Positions 26,160-35,745 are shown, counted from the first letter of the stretch. The stretch is DNA of 64,000 nt from Pseudoxanthomonas kalamensis DSM 18571 (GCF_010211745.1 NZ_PDWQ01000005.1:62001-126000), one strand, 5' to 3'. Notes: generated by a model from the letters alone, not told the origin. A program made the numbers and translations.

Positions 26160-26903
26160 TCAGTGCACGTCGCTCCAGTATTCCTGCTTCAGCAAGTAGG
26201 CCAGGAAGGTCAACGCGACCAGGAACAGGATCACCCACACGCCCAGCTTCTCGCGCTTCAACGCCGCCGGCTCGCCGGCGTATTGCAGGAAGTTGGTGAT
26301 GTCGCGGACGGTCTGGTCGAATTCGGCCGCGCTCTGGCGACCGGGCTGGGTGACCTTGAGCGCCTTGACGTGGCGCTCGCCGATCTCGTCGGGCTCGCCG
26401 AACTCGGCGTGCTGCAGCCCCTGCAGTTCCCACAGCGGGTTCGGCATCGAGGCGTTGGCGAACAACTGGTTGTTCCAGCCCAGCGGACGCGATTCGTCCA
26501 CGTAGAACGACTTCAGGTAGGTGTAGATCCAGTCGCTGCCGCGCACCCGCGCGATCAGGCTCAGGTCCGGCGGCATCTTGCCGAACCACTTCTCGGCCGA
26601 GCCGTGCGGCATCGCCACCTGGATCTGCTCGCCGAACTTGGCGCCGGTGAAGTTGAGGTTGTTCATCACCTCGTCTTCGGTCAGGCCCAGGTCCTCGGCC
26701 ATGCGCGAGTAGCGCAGATACTTCAGCGAGTGGCAACCGGAGCAGTAGTTCATGTACAGGGCCGCGCCGCGCTGCAGCGACGCCTGGTCGCCGAGGTCGT
26801 TGCCCGCGTGCATCACGCCTTCGCCGCCGCTGGCCAGGGCCGCGAACGACACCACCACTCCGCCGGCGAACGCCGCCAGCCTGGCAACCAATGTCTTAGT
26901 CAT
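26160..26903 (-). CDS. petC: Cytochrome c1 of the bc1 complex
   Basis: Membrane-anchored c-type cytochrome (247 aa), electron acceptor from the Rieske protein in ubiquinol:cytochrome c reductase. It has a signal peptide (residues 1-25), the haem motif CSGCH at about 54-58, the MPPDLSLIARVRG segment, and a single C-terminal helix (about 222-240) ending in the cytoplasm. Its start overlaps the petB stop by 8 nt. Confidence 0.96.
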   Translation of the reverse strand: MTKTLVARLAAFAGGVVVSFAALASGGEGVMHAGNDLGDQASLQRGAALYMNYCSGCHSLKYLRYSRMAEDLGLTEDEVMNNLNFTGAKFGEQIQVAMPHGSAEKWFGKMPPDLSLIARVRGSDWIYTYLKSFYVDESRPLGWNNQLFANASMPNPLWELQGLQHAEFGEPDEIGERHVKALKVTQPGRQSAAEFDQTVRDITNFLQYAGEPAALKREKLGVWVILFLVALTFLAYLLKQEYWSDVH

Positions 26904-28155
26904 GCGTCGTCACCCGTTCCGGCACCGGCTTGGTCTTGTCCCACATGGTCCACAGCGGCATGGTGATGAAGAAGAGGAAATAGAAGACAGTCAGACCGCG
27001 ACCGATGTAGGTCTCGACGATGTCGGTGCCCGGACCGGCGCCGATCTTGCCCAGCCAGACGAAGCTGATCGCGAACAGCGCCAACAGCAGCTTGGACAGC
27101 AGGCCGCGGTAGCGGTAGGACTTGACCTTGGCGCGGTCCAGCCACGGCACCAGGAACAGGATCGCGATGGCCCCGAACATCACCAGCACGCCGCCGAGCT
27201 TGTTGGGCACCACCCGCAGCATCGCGTAGTACGGCGTGTAGTACCACACCGGCTTGATGTGCTCGGGGGTGACCAGACGATTGGCCTCGGAGAAGTTGTC
27301 GTGCTCCAGGAACCAGCCGCCGAAGGCCGGGGCGAAGAAGATGATGAACGCGGCCACCACCAGCAGGCAGCCCACGTAGAAGCTGTCCTTGACCGTGTAG
27401 TACGGGTGGAACGGCACGCCGTCGGCCGGCGCGGTCGGCGACCAGCGGTTGCCCTTCGGGCCCTTCTTGATCTCGACGCCGTCGGGGTTGTTGGACCCCA
27501 CTTCGTGCAGCGCGCCCAGGTGCAGCACCACCAGCAGCAGCAGCACCAGCGGCACCGCGATCACGTGCAGGGCGAAGAAACGGTTCAAGGTGGCGTCGCT
27601 GGGCAGGTAGTCGCCCATGATCCATTCGGTCAGTCCGTTGCCGATCACCGGGATCGCGCCGAACAGCGAGATGATCACCTTGGCGCCCCAGAACGACATC
27701 TGCCCCCACGGCAGCACGTAGCCCATGAAGGCTTCGGCCATCAGCGCCAGGTAGATCAGCATGCCGAGGATCCACACCAGCTCGCGCGGCTTCTGGTAGC
27801 TGCCGTACATCATGCCGCGGAACATGTGGATGTAGACCACGATGAAGAACAGCGACGCGCCGGTGCTGTGCATGTAGCGGATCAGCCAGCCCCACTCCAC
27901 GTCGCGCATGATGTACTCGACCGAGGCGAAGGCTTCCGCCGCGCTCGGCTTGAAGTGCATCGTCAGGAAGATGCCGGTGACGATCTGGTTGACCAGCACC
28001 ACGATCGACAACACGCCGAAGATGTACCAGATGTTGAAGTTCTTCGGCGCGTAGTACTCGGTCATGTGCTTGCGGTACATCGGCGTCAAGGCCGGCGCAC
28101 GCTGGTTGACCCAGTCCATCAGGTTGTTGGCGGTGCGTACGATCACGTTCGACAT
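26896..28155 (-). CDS. petB: Cytochrome b of the bc1 complex
   Basis: Haem b-containing inner-membrane subunit (419 aa) that forms the quinol oxidation and quinone reduction sites. Seen are LIRYMHSTGAS and LPWGQMSFWGA (first half) and, later, FFALHVIAVPLVL with the haem His residues. The Qo-site motif that is PEWY in mitochondria reads PVWY here, as I recall for other gammaproteobacteria. It follows petA by 3 nt and overlaps petC by 8 nt. Confidence 0.97.
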   Translation of the reverse strand: MSNVIVRTANNLMDWVNQRAPALTPMYRKHMTEYYAPKNFNIWYIFGVLSIVVLVNQIVTGIFLTMHFKPSAAEAFASVEYIMRDVEWGWLIRYMHSTGASLFFIVVYIHMFRGMMYGSYQKPRELVWILGMLIYLALMAEAFMGYVLPWGQMSFWGAKVIISLFGAIPVIGNGLTEWIMGDYLPSDATLNRFFALHVIAVPLVLLLLVVLHLGALHEVGSNNPDGVEIKKGPKGNRWSPTAPADGVPFHPYYTVKDSFYVGCLLVVAAFIIFFAPAFGGWFLEHDNFSEANRLVTPEHIKPVWYYTPYYAMLRVVPNKLGGVLVMFGAIAILFLVPWLDRAKVKSYRYRGLLSKLLLALFAISFVWLGKIGAGPGTDIVETYIGRGLTVFYFLFFITMPLWTMWDKTKPVPERVTTHD

Positions 28156-28158
28156 GGC

Positions 28159-28779
28159 TTAGGCCCCTGCTTCCGGATCGACACCGATCACGATGGTGTT
28201 GTCGTCCTGATAGTGGTGCGGCGGTACCAGCAGGTTCAGCGGCGCGGGCACGCCCTGGAACACGCGTCCGGCCATGTCGAAGCGCGACTTGTGGCAGGGG
28301 CAGAAATAGCCGCCCTTCCAGTCCGCGTCGTACGGTTCGGGACGGATCTCGGCGACCATTTCCGGCGAGCAGCCCAGGTGGGTGCACAGGCCGACCAGGA
28401 CCGAGATTTCCGGCTTCAGCGAACGGTATTCCGGGTCGCCCTGCAGCACGTAGGCCGGCTGCTGGTCGACCACCTTGGATTCGGGGTCGCGCAGGCGCCC
28501 GTCCAGAGTCGGCAGGGCATCCAGGATGGCCTTGGATCGCTTGACGATCCAGATCGGCTGTCCGCGCCATTCCAGGATCATGCGCTGACCTTCCTGCAGT
28601 CCGCTGATGTCGGCCATCACCGGTGCGCCGGCCAGCTTGGCGCGCGCACTGGGATTCCAGGACTTGATGAAAGGTACCGCCGCAAAACCGGCACCGACCG
28701 CACCGACCACCGCCGTGGTCGCCGTCAGGAACCGGCGCCGGCCCGTATTCACGGGCTCATTGCCCCCATCGTTTGCCAT
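28159..28779 (-). CDS. petA: Rieske iron-sulfur subunit of the bc1 complex
   Basis: Membrane-anchored [2Fe-2S] protein (206 aa) that takes electrons from ubiquinol to cytochrome c1. A twin-arginine signal anchor is visible (GRRRFLTATTAVVGAVGAG). The cluster motifs are CTHLGCSP and CPCHKSRFD, with Lys where CPCHGS is more usual. First gene of petABC, with a promoter candidate at 28867-28896. Confidence 0.96.
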   Translation of the reverse strand: MANDGGNEPVNTGRRRFLTATTAVVGAVGAGFAAVPFIKSWNPSARAKLAGAPVMADISGLQEGQRMILEWRGQPIWIVKRSKAILDALPTLDGRLRDPESKVVDQQPAYVLQGDPEYRSLKPEISVLVGLCTHLGCSPEMVAEIRPEPYDADWKGGYFCPCHKSRFDMAGRVFQGVPAPLNLLVPPHHYQDDNTIVIGVDPEAGA

Positions 28780-28866
28780 CCGGCACTCCGCAAAAAGATC
28801 AGGTAGCTAAAGTGGCTGCCACGACCCACGCCCAAACCCCGGCACGGGCCGCTCAAAAGACGAGGC

Positions 28867-28896
28867 AGTGTAGCGGAAGGCTTGCCGAAACGACAA
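28867..28896 (-). promoter_or_regulatory. Sigma-70-type promoter candidate for petABC
   Basis: On the minus strand TTGTCG (28896-28891) and TACACT (28872-28867) are 18 nt apart. A start near 28860 would give an 80-nt leader before petA. Confidence 0.5.
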
Positions 28897-28957
28897 CATC
28901 GGCAATGAAATCAACCTGTTACGCAGACACCACGGGGCCGGCGACGGCGTTTCCGCG

Positions 28958-29857
28958 TCAGCGCGAGGCCACCGTACCGCGGTAACGGTCGGCCAGCACC
29001 TTGACCCGCTCGACGTAGCGCCGGGTTTCCCGATACGGCGGCACACCACCATGACGGTCCACCGCGCCTTCGCCGGCGTTGTAGCCGGCTGCCGCCAAGC
29101 CCAGGTCGCCCTGGTAGCGCTTCAGCAGCCAGGACAGGTATTTCACCCCGCCGCGGATGTTCTGTGCCGGGTCGTAGGCGTTGGTCACGCCGAACCGGGT
29201 CGCCGTGGCCGGCATCAGCTGCATCAGCCCCTGCGCGCCAGCGTGCGAGAGCGCCATCGGGTTGTACGAGGATTCGGCGTGCATGATGGCGCGGATCACC
29301 GCCTCCTCGACCCCGAACTCGCGCGCGGCCGAGGCGATCTCGCTCTGGTAGGCCGTAGTGTTCAGCCGCAGCTTGCCGAAATTCAGCCCCGGGTTGCCGC
29401 AGGCGAAGCAGGTTTCGATGAAGCTGTACTTGATGGTACGCAGGCTGGCCACGTTGGCCGAGCCCTTGGGACGGCTGCTGGTGTAGTGGCGCACGCCATC
29501 CTTGACGTAGGAATACACCTGTCCGCTGACCACCCGGCGTGTGCCGGTCGACCGTGCGGGCATCGGGGTGGATGGCGAGGCCGTGACGCTGGGCAGGGAG
29601 GCATCCACCGACCCCATCGCCATGCCGGCGGTGGTGGCAGGCTTGGCCGGGGTGGAAACCGTGCTGGGCCGCGACGGCGCCGGATTGCGCTCGGGCGTGT
29701 AGCGGCTGACCACCTCGCACTGCGCGTTGGGCACCCGCTTGCTGACGTAGTTCGGCACGCCATCGCTGCCGGTGCAGCGGTACAGCGTACCGGCACTGGC
29801 CGGCACGGCCGCCGCCAGCGCAAGGCCGACCATCAGAGCGAGCGGAACCCCCTTCAT
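28958..29857 (-). CDS. Lytic transglycosylase, SLT family, with N-terminal DUF4124-like region
   Basis: Exported peptidoglycan-cleaving enzyme (299 aa). Signal peptide at residues 1-22 ([13 protein letters not shown]). A DUF4124-like [15 protein letters not shown] follows, then a Ser/Pro/Thr-rich linker (about 50-100) and a second [11 protein letters not shown] repeat of the same kind. The SLT domain comes last: HAESSYNP with the catalytic Glu, [24 protein letters not shown] and RETRRYV. ATG at 29857 was chosen for the signal peptide; one at 29887 is in frame but adds a charged stretch. Divergent from miaB. Confidence 0.9.
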   Translation of the reverse strand: MKGVPLALMVGLALAAAVPASAGTLYRCTGSDGVPNYVSKRVPNAQCEVVSRYTPERNPAPSRPSTVSTPAKPATTAGMAMGSVDASLPSVTASPSTPMPARSTGTRRVVSGQVYSYVKDGVRHYTSSRPKGSANVASLRTIKYSFIETCFACGNPGLNFGKLRLNTTAYQSEIASAAREFGVEEAVIRAIMHAESSYNPMALSHAGAQGLMQLMPATATRFGVTNAYDPAQNIRGGVKYLSWLLKRYQGDLGLAAAGYNAGEGAVDRHGGVPPYRETRRYVERVKVLADRYRGTVASR

Positions 29858-29985
29858 GCGCACCAGTGTCCCAGCTTCGCCTGCCATTGCCAAGTCCTTG
29901 TCCGACAAAAGGATTCCCCGCTTTTCCTGAAGGCCAGATCGCCAATTCCTGCCCGACAAACGCTGAAACCCGGCGCCGCCGGCCG

Positions 29986-29991
29986 TACACT
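29986..29991 (+). promoter_or_regulatory. -10 element candidate for miaB
   Basis: TACACT, with CTGAAA 17 nt upstream at 29963-29968 as a four-of-six -35 match. It lies 37 nt before the miaB ATG. Confidence 0.4.
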
Positions 29992-30028
29992 GCCTGCACT
30001 GTTCATCCACCCGTCTGGAATAAGCGCC

Positions 30029-31510
30029 ATGCCCGGGACCCCGAATACCGCCCTGCCGGCCACGGCCGGCACCCCCGCGTCTGCCCCCGACCTGCTGCAC
30101 CCCCTGCCCGGCCGCAAGGCCGTCCCGGCGGGCGCCGTGCGCGGCAAGCTGTTCATCAAGACCCACGGCTGCCAGATGAACGAGTACGACTCGGCCAAGA
30201 TGGCCGACGTGCTGGCCGAGCACGAAGGACTGGAGTTGACCGACAACGCCGAGGAGGCCGACGTCATCCTGGTCAACACCTGCTCGATCCGCGAGAAGGC
30301 GCAGGAAAAGGTGTTCAGCCAGCTCGGCCGCTGGCGCATCCTCAAGGAAGACAGACTGAAAGCCGACGGTCGAAACGTCATCATCGGGGTCGGCGGCTGC
30401 GTGGCCTCGCAGGAAGGCGAAGCCATCGTCAAGCGCGCCCCGTTCGTGGACCTGGTGTTCGGCCCGCAGACCCTGCACCGGTTGCCCGAACTGATCCGCG
30501 CCCGCCGCGAGCAGAACCGGCCGCAGGTCGATATCAGCTTCCCCGAGATCGAGAAGTTCGACCGCCTGCCCGAGCCGCGCGCCGAGGGCCCCAGTGCCTT
30601 CGTCTCGATCATGGAAGGCTGCAGCAAGTACTGCAGTTTCTGCGTGGTGCCGTACACCCGCGGCACCGAGATCAGCCGCCCGTTCGAGGACGTGCTGGTG
30701 GAAGTCGCACGACTGGCCGGCCAGGGCGTGCGCGAAATCAACCTGCTCGGCCAGAACGTCAACGCCTACCGTGGCGACATGGGCGATGCCGGTCCGGGTG
30801 GTGAGCCGCAATACGCCGACCTCGGCCTGTTGATCCGCACCATCGCGCAGATCGAAGGCGTCGGCCGCATCCGCTTCACCACCTCGCATCCGCTGGAGTT
30901 CTCCGACTCGCTCATCGAGGCCTACCGCGACGTGCCGCAGCTGGCCAATTACCTGCATCTGCCGGTGCAATCCGGCAGCGACCGCATCCTGAGCGCAATG
31001 AAGCGCGGCTACACCACGCTGGAATTCAAGCAGAAGATCCGCAAGCTGCGCGCGGTGCGTCCGGACATCTCGATCAGTTCGGACTTCATCGTCGGCTTCC
31101 CCGGCGAAACCGACGCCGACTTCGAAAAGACCATGAAGCTGATCGAGGACGTTGGCTTCGACCAGAGCTTCTCGTTCATCTATTCGCGCCGCCCAGGCAC
31201 CCCGGCCGCCGACCTGCCCGACGACGTCTCCGATGCAGTCAAGCACGCGCGGCTGGATCGCCTGCAGCAGCACATCAACGCCCACGCCGCCGGCATTTCG
31301 CAGCGAATGGTCGGCAGCGTGCAGACGGTGCTGGTCGAAGGGCCCTCGCGCAAGAACCCTGCCGAGCTGACCGGCAAGACCGAGAACATGCGCTCGGTGA
31401 ATTTCCCAGGCAACCCGCGCCTGATCGGCAGCTTCGTCGATGTGGAAATCACCGAAGCGCTGACCAACTCGCTGCGCGGGCGGGTGGCAATGGGAAATCT
31501 GGATGACTGA
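30029..31510 (+). CDS. miaB: tRNA-2-methylthio-N6-dimethylallyladenosine synthase MiaB
   Basis: Radical-SAM methylthiotransferase (493 aa) that adds a 2-methylthio group to i6A37 of tRNAs reading UNN codons. The N-terminal UPF0004 domain has [11 protein letters not shown] and [11 protein letters not shown]. The radical-SAM motif is [20 protein letters not shown] domain ends the protein (about residues 415-485). About 35 N-terminal residues rich in Pro/Ala precede the conserved part. It overlaps the GNAT gene start by 8 nt. Confidence 0.96.
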   Translation: MPGTPNTALPATAGTPASAPDLLHPLPGRKAVPAGAVRGKLFIKTHGCQMNEYDSAKMADVLAEHEGLELTDNAEEADVILVNTCSIREKAQEKVFSQLGRWRILKEDRLKADGRNVIIGVGGCVASQEGEAIVKRAPFVDLVFGPQTLHRLPELIRARREQNRPQVDISFPEIEKFDRLPEPRAEGPSAFVSIMEGCSKYCSFCVVPYTRGTEISRPFEDVLVEVARLAGQGVREINLLGQNVNAYRGDMGDAGPGGEPQYADLGLLIRTIAQIEGVGRIRFTTSHPLEFSDSLIEAYRDVPQLANYLHLPVQSGSDRILSAMKRGYTTLEFKQKIRKLRAVRPDISISSDFIVGFPGETDADFEKTMKLIEDVGFDQSFSFIYSRRPGTPAADLPDDVSDAVKHARLDRLQQHINAHAAGISQRMVGSVQTVLVEGPSRKNPAELTGKTENMRSVNFPGNPRLIGSFVDVEITEALTNSLRGRVAMGNLDD

Positions 31511-31994
31511 GATCACGATCCGCCAGATCCAGGCGGAAGAATTCAACCGGGTGTGGCCGATTTTCGGTGAAATCCTCGCCAGCGGGGATACCTACGCCTA
31601 TCCAGCCGATCTGTCCCTCGAGCAGGCATGCGCCATGTGGACCTCGGCGCCTGCCCGCTGTTTCATGGCTGAAATCGCCGGAGAGATTGTCGGTTGCTAT
31701 CGACTCGCCCCCAACCAGCCAGGTCCGGGCGATCATATCGCCAACAGCAGCTACATGGTCGCTTCCGCAGCGCGAGGGCGCGGGGTCGGCGAGGCACTAT
31801 GCGTGCATTCGCTGCAGGAAGCCCGACGCAGCGGCTTCCAGGCCATGCAGTTCAACTTCGTCGTCAGTACCAATACCGCAGCGGTACGGCTATGGCGACG
31901 CCTCGGATTCGAAGTCGTCGGCACCTTGCCAAAGGCATTCCGCCACCCTCGACTCGGGCTTGTGGACAGTCTGGTGATGTACCGCCTGCTGTAG
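31503..31994 (+). CDS. GNAT-family N-acetyltransferase
   Basis: Predicted cytosolic acetyl-CoA-dependent acetyltransferase (163 aa). It has an N-terminal [17 protein letters not shown], the acetyl-CoA binding motif [10 protein letters not shown] and the C-terminal [20 protein letters not shown] typical of GNATs that act on amino groups of small molecules or antibiotics. The substrate is unknown. Base composition is slightly less GC-rich than miaB. Translationally coupled to miaB by an 8-nt overlap. Confidence 0.85.
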   Translation: MTEITIRQIQAEEFNRVWPIFGEILASGDTYAYPADLSLEQACAMWTSAPARCFMAEIAGEIVGCYRLAPNQPGPGDHIANSSYMVASAARGRGVGEALCVHSLQEARRSGFQAMQFNFVVSTNTAAVRLWRRLGFEVVGTLPKAFRHPRLGLVDSLVMYRLL

Positions 31995-32019
31995 CTCCGG
32001 TGCGATGCTCGCCGCGCGC

Positions 32020-33123
32020 TCAATCCAGCCGCTTGCGGAAGCGGGTGATTGCCAGGGTCATCATCACCGCGGTGAAGGCCAGCAGTGCCAGCACGTCGCG
32101 CCACAGGTCGGCCAGGTCGGCACCGCGCAGGATGATGCCGCGGATCAGGCGCAGGAAATGGGTCAGCGGCAGTACTTCGGCCAGCCACTGCGCCGCCCGC
32201 GGCATGCCGGCGAACGGGAACATGAAGCCCGACAGCAGGATCGACGGCAGAAACACGAAGAAGGTCATCTGCATGGCCTGGAACTGGGTGCGGGCGCGGG
32301 TGGAGATCAGCAGGCCCAGGGTCAGGTTGGCCGCGATCAGCAGCAACGCCGCCAGGTACACGTCGAGCAGACTGCCGCGAATCGGCACCTGAAACAGCCA
32401 CGCGCCCAGTCCCAGCACCACGCTGGTCTGCAGCAGGCCGACCACGATGTAGGGCACCACCTTGCCGATCATCAGCTCGGCGCTGCTGACCGGGGTGGCG
32501 ATCAGCAACTCCATGTTGCCGCGCTCGCGCTCGCGCACGATGGCGACCGCAGTGAACAGCACCATGGTCATGGTCAGGATCACGCCGATCAGCCCCGGCA
32601 CGATGTTCACCGCCGAACGCCGCTCCGGGTTGTAGAAACTGACCACGCTGACCTGCCCCCTGCCCAGGCCGAGCGGTCGCGTGTTGGTCGTGGGTGTGGT
32701 ATCCAGCGGCAACTGCGCCAGCTGCATCGCCGCGCTCTGCACGATGGTATCGCTGCCGTCGACCAGCACCTGCACCGCTTCGCGGCCATCGAAGCGACGC
32801 GCCTCGAAATCCGCCGGGATCACCACGCCCAGGCTGATCCTTCCCGCGCGCAGCCCGTCCATCAGCTGCTGCGGCGAGGTCGCGCTCAGGGTCGGCTCGA
32901 TCACCCCCGATGCCACCATGTCCATCACCAGCGCGCGCGAAGCGCTGGTATTGTCCAAGTCGGCGACCCCGGTGGAGAGATGACGCAGGTTCTGGTTGAT
33001 CGCGTAGCCGAACAGCACCAGCTGCATCACCGGCACGCCAAGGATCATCGCCAGAGTGATGCGGTCGCGGCGCAGTTGCCGCACTTCCTTCTGCATCACC
33101 GCCCATAGCCGTCCCAGCTTCAC
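32020..33123 (-). CDS. ABC-2 type transporter permease (YbhS/YhhJ-like)
   Basis: Export permease (367 aa). One helix near the N-terminus is followed by a large periplasmic domain (about residues 45-165), then five helices with the ABC-2 signature EVLPLTHFLRLIRGIILRG near the end. It starts within the ATPase stop (ATGA). Last gene of the tetR-hlyD-ATPase-permease operon. E. coli ybhGFSR has two permeases; only one is seen here. Confidence 0.9.
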   Translation of the reverse strand: MKLGRLWAVMQKEVRQLRRDRITLAMILGVPVMQLVLFGYAINQNLRHLSTGVADLDNTSASRALVMDMVASGVIEPTLSATSPQQLMDGLRAGRISLGVVIPADFEARRFDGREAVQVLVDGSDTIVQSAAMQLAQLPLDTTPTTNTRPLGLGRGQVSVVSFYNPERRSAVNIVPGLIGVILTMTMVLFTAVAIVRERERGNMELLIATPVSSAELMIGKVVPYIVVGLLQTSVVLGLGAWLFQVPIRGSLLDVYLAALLLIAANLTLGLLISTRARTQFQAMQMTFFVFLPSILLSGFMFPFAGMPRAAQWLAEVLPLTHFLRLIRGIILRGADLADLWRDVLALLAFTAVMMTLAITRFRKRLD

Positions 33124-34076
33124 GCCGCATGCTCCCGCACCTGCGGCGCATGGGTGGCCGAAACGAACACGTCTTCCAGATTCGGCTCGCCGGATTCCAC
33201 CTCGGCCGGCATGCCCTGTTCGCGCAGCCCGGCCTTGAGACGTTCGGCGGCGCCGGCTCCGTCCTCACACAGCACGCGCAGCGAATTGCCGATCTGCGCC
33301 ACGCTCAGCACCCCGGGCAAGCCGACCAGCAACTGCTGCGCGCGCCGCGGTTTTTCGGCATGCACGACCACGCAGCGGCCGGCCAGAGCATGGGTTAGGT
33401 CGCCCGGCGTGCCGTCGGCGACCAGCACGCCGCGGTCGAGGATGGCGATGCGATGGCAGCGCTCGGCCTCGTCCATGTAGTGGGTGGATACCAGCAGGGT
33501 GGTGCCGGCGTCAGCTAGGTCGAACAGTTTTTCCCAGAAATCGCGCCGCGATTCCGGATCGACCGCACTGGTCGGCTCGTCGAGGAACAGCAGCTCCGGG
33601 CGATGGATCACCGCCCCGGCCAGCGCCAGCCGCTGCTTCTGCCCGCCACTCATGGTCCCGGCCAGCTGCTTCTGCCGGTCGGCGAAGTCGTATTGTTCGA
33701 TCAGTTCGTCGATGCGGAGCTTCGCCTGCGCACGCGGCAGCGATTGCACGGCAGCGAGGAATTCCAGGTTCTCGCGCACGCTGAGGTCTTCGAACAGCGA
33801 GAACTTCTGCGTCATGTAGCCGATCCGCAAGCGCAAGGCCTCGGCCTGCGCCGGAATCGACAACCCCAGCACCTCGATCTCGCCTTCGCTCGGCGTCAGC
33901 AGGCCGCACAGCATGCGGATGGTGGTCGACTTGCCGGAGCCGTTCGGGCCGAGGAACCCGTACACGCTGGCCTTGGTCACGGCCAGGTCGACGTGATCGA
34001 CCGCGACCAGATCGCCGAAGCGCTTGGTCAATCCACGCGCTCGAATCGCCGGTTCGACCGCCGGTTCCGGATTCAT
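33120..34076 (-). CDS. ABC transporter ATP-binding protein (YbhF-like)
   Basis: Cytosolic ATPase subunit (318 aa) of a multidrug-type exporter. Walker A GPNGSGKST, signature MSGGQKQRLALAGA, Walker B LLFLDEPTS and switch His in VSTHYMDEAERC. A C-terminal extension of about 80 residues follows the ATPase domain. It has one nucleotide-binding domain, whereas E. coli YbhF has two. Overlaps neighbours on both sides by 4 nt. Confidence 0.93.
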   Translation of the reverse strand: MNPEPAVEPAIRARGLTKRFGDLVAVDHVDLAVTKASVYGFLGPNGSGKSTTIRMLCGLLTPSEGEIEVLGLSIPAQAEALRLRIGYMTQKFSLFEDLSVRENLEFLAAVQSLPRAQAKLRIDELIEQYDFADRQKQLAGTMSGGQKQRLALAGAVIHRPELLFLDEPTSAVDPESRRDFWEKLFDLADAGTTLLVSTHYMDEAERCHRIAILDRGVLVADGTPGDLTHALAGRCVVVHAEKPRRAQQLLVGLPGVLSVAQIGNSLRVLCEDGAGAAERLKAGLREQGMPAEVESGEPNLEDVFVSATHAPQVREHAA

Positions 34077-35032
34077 TTCGCGAATTCCGCCCGCACCGGT
34101 ACACCGGCCGGCAGTTGCGCCGCCTCGACGCCGAGCTGGATCTCGGCCAGATAGCTCAGCCGTGCCGCATCGTCGCCACTTAGCGCGTAGTACGGGGTGA
34201 AGGTCGGATCGCTGCGGATGCTGCGCACCTTGCCTTCATAGACGGTCGCATCACCATCGATGTGCACCTTCGCCGCATCACCGACCTGCACACCGGCCCG
34301 CAACGGCTCCGGGATGTAGACCCGCGCATACGGCGCATCGCCAGCCAGCAGCACCATCAGCGGTGCGCCGACCGGCGCCTGGTCGCCAAGCTTGTACGGG
34401 ATGCTGTCCACCCGCGCTGCGCGTGGCGCGGTCAGGCTGAGCTTTTCCAGCGTCACCGCCTGCACGTCCGCCTGCGCGCTGGCTGCAGCCAGCGCGGCCT
34501 GGCCCTGCGCGAGTTGTTCGCTACGAGTGCCACGCTCCAGTTCCAGCAGGGCCTGCTGCGCCGCGCGCACCTGGGCTTCGGCACTGTCCGCGCTGGCGCG
34601 CGCACTGTCGACCGAGGCGGCGGACACCAGTTGCCGCTGTCCAAGCGGACGCAGGCGGTTGTAGTTGGCGCGTGCGTCGCGCGCCTGCGCCTGCGCAGCC
34701 GCCAGTTCGGCGCGCGCGCGATCGATGTCCTCGCGCCGCGGCCCGGCCTGCAGTTCCGCCAGCGCCTGTCCGCTCTGCTCGGCCTGCGCCTGCACCGCCT
34801 GCAATTGCGACTGCGTGCGTGCGGCTTCCAGCTGCAGCAACACGGTGCCGGCGGCGACCTGCTGGCCTTCATGCACGTCGATCGCGACGATCTTCTCCGC
34901 CGCTGGCGACGGCAGGGTGATGCGATCCCATTCCAGCGTGCCCAGCACCTGCGGCGCGGACTCCGTGCAGGCCGGCAGCAGTAGGGCTGCCAACAGCGGC
35001 AGCGCCATGCGGACGATGCGTGTCTTGCTCAT
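34073..35032 (-). CDS. HlyD-family periplasmic adaptor subunit, lipoprotein
   Basis: Membrane fusion protein (319 aa). The N-terminus is a lipoprotein signal (LPLLAALLLPACTES, lipobox LLPAC). Then come a short biotinyl-lipoyl half (VLGTLEWDRITLPSP, DVHEGQQVAAGTVLL), a long Ala/Gln-rich coiled-coil hairpin (about 75-205) and the beta-barrel (LSLTAPRAARVDSIPYKLG onward). It links the inner-membrane ABC pump to the outer membrane. Resembles YbhG. Four-nt overlaps join it to the TetR gene and the ATPase gene. Confidence 0.9.
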   Translation of the reverse strand: MSKTRIVRMALPLLAALLLPACTESAPQVLGTLEWDRITLPSPAAEKIVAIDVHEGQQVAAGTVLLQLEAARTQSQLQAVQAQAEQSGQALAELQAGPRREDIDRARAELAAAQAQARDARANYNRLRPLGQRQLVSAASVDSARASADSAEAQVRAAQQALLELERGTRSEQLAQGQAALAAASAQADVQAVTLEKLSLTAPRAARVDSIPYKLGDQAPVGAPLMVLLAGDAPYARVYIPEPLRAGVQVGDAAKVHIDGDATVYEGKVRSIRSDPTFTPYYALSGDDAARLSYLAEIQLGVEAAQLPAGVPVRAEFAK

Positions 35033-35715
35033 TTCAGCTCCAGTCCACGATCCAGCAGCACCAAGGTGTGCCGGCGCAGGGTTTCGAAATCGATATCGTC
35101 GGTGGCGAACAGGCTGCGCCAGATCGGCGCGCCTGCGATCGGAAACAGGGTCAGGCCGACCAGCGAGACCATCAGCAGGCGCGGATCGAGATCGGCGTTC
35201 AGCTCGCCCTTCTGCTGGGCGGCGGCGAAGCGCTTGACCATCACCTGCGGAATCGCCGGCCCGATCCGCTCGAACATCATCGAACGCAGCGCACCGCCTT
35301 CGGACAGCACTTCGCGCACCCACAGCGCCGGCAGCCAGGGATGCTCGGTCACCACCGCGCCGACGCCGCCGACGAAACCGGCGACCAGCGCGGCGATGTC
35401 GTCGCCGGCCTGCGCCACCCCCTCGCGCAGGCGATTCAATGCCGGCTGCAGGCGCTCATCCGCCACCACCTGCAACAGCCGCGGCTTGTCGCCGAAGTAG
35501 TAATGCAGCATCGCCGGCGTCACCCCGGCTTCGGCAGCGATGCCGCGCAACGAGGTCGCGGCGATGCCTTCGCGCACGAAACAGGCCAGAGCCGCATCCA
35601 GCAGGCGCTCGCGCTGGTCCTGGCCATCGGGCTGCGGGCGACCGGGAGCGCGCCGGCGCGGCGGCGTGGTGGTGGCCGTCTTCGGGCGCGCCCGGGCAGG
35701 TGTTTTCGCTGGCAT
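35029..35715 (-). CDS. TetR-family transcriptional regulator of the adjacent exporter
   Basis: Repressor-type regulator (228 aa). A basic, Pro-rich N-terminal tail of about 30 residues precedes the DNA-binding domain (RERLLDAALACFVREG, TSLRGIAAEAGVTPAMLHYYFGDK), then a large ligand domain. First gene of the export operon and very probably its autoregulator through the palindrome directly upstream. The arrangement TetR-HlyD-ABC-permease parallels E. coli cecR-ybhGFSR. Confidence 0.9.
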   Translation of the reverse strand: MPAKTPARARPKTATTTPPRRRAPGRPQPDGQDQRERLLDAALACFVREGIAATSLRGIAAEAGVTPAMLHYYFGDKPRLLQVVADERLQPALNRLREGVAQAGDDIAALVAGFVGGVGAVVTEHPWLPALWVREVLSEGGALRSMMFERIGPAIPQVMVKRFAAAQQKGELNADLDPRLLMVSLVGLTLFPIAGAPIWRSLFATDDIDFETLRRHTLVLLDRGLELK

Positions 35716-35723
35716 GCGCCATA

Positions 35724-35745
35724 TTTAATTCAATATTTAATTAAA
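35724..35745. promoter_or_regulatory. 22-bp palindromic operator candidate for the TetR regulator
   Basis: An all-but-one AT sequence in a GC-rich context. Its two halves, TTTAATTCAAT and ATTTAATTAAA, form an inverted repeat with only one mismatched pair. The right end is 9 nt upstream of the regulator ATG. It also reads as a 12-nt direct repeat of ATATTTAATT (35721 and 35733). Confidence 0.7.

Noticed and set aside
26752-28806. 684-codon plus-strand open frame opposite petABC
   Set aside because: Antisense frame rich in His, Arg, Gln and Asp, typical of the complement of GC-rich membrane protein genes; petABC is certain.
28958-31546. 862-codon minus frame
   Set aside because: Joins the real lytic transglycosylase to the antisense of miaB; the signal peptide and family length place the true start at 29857.
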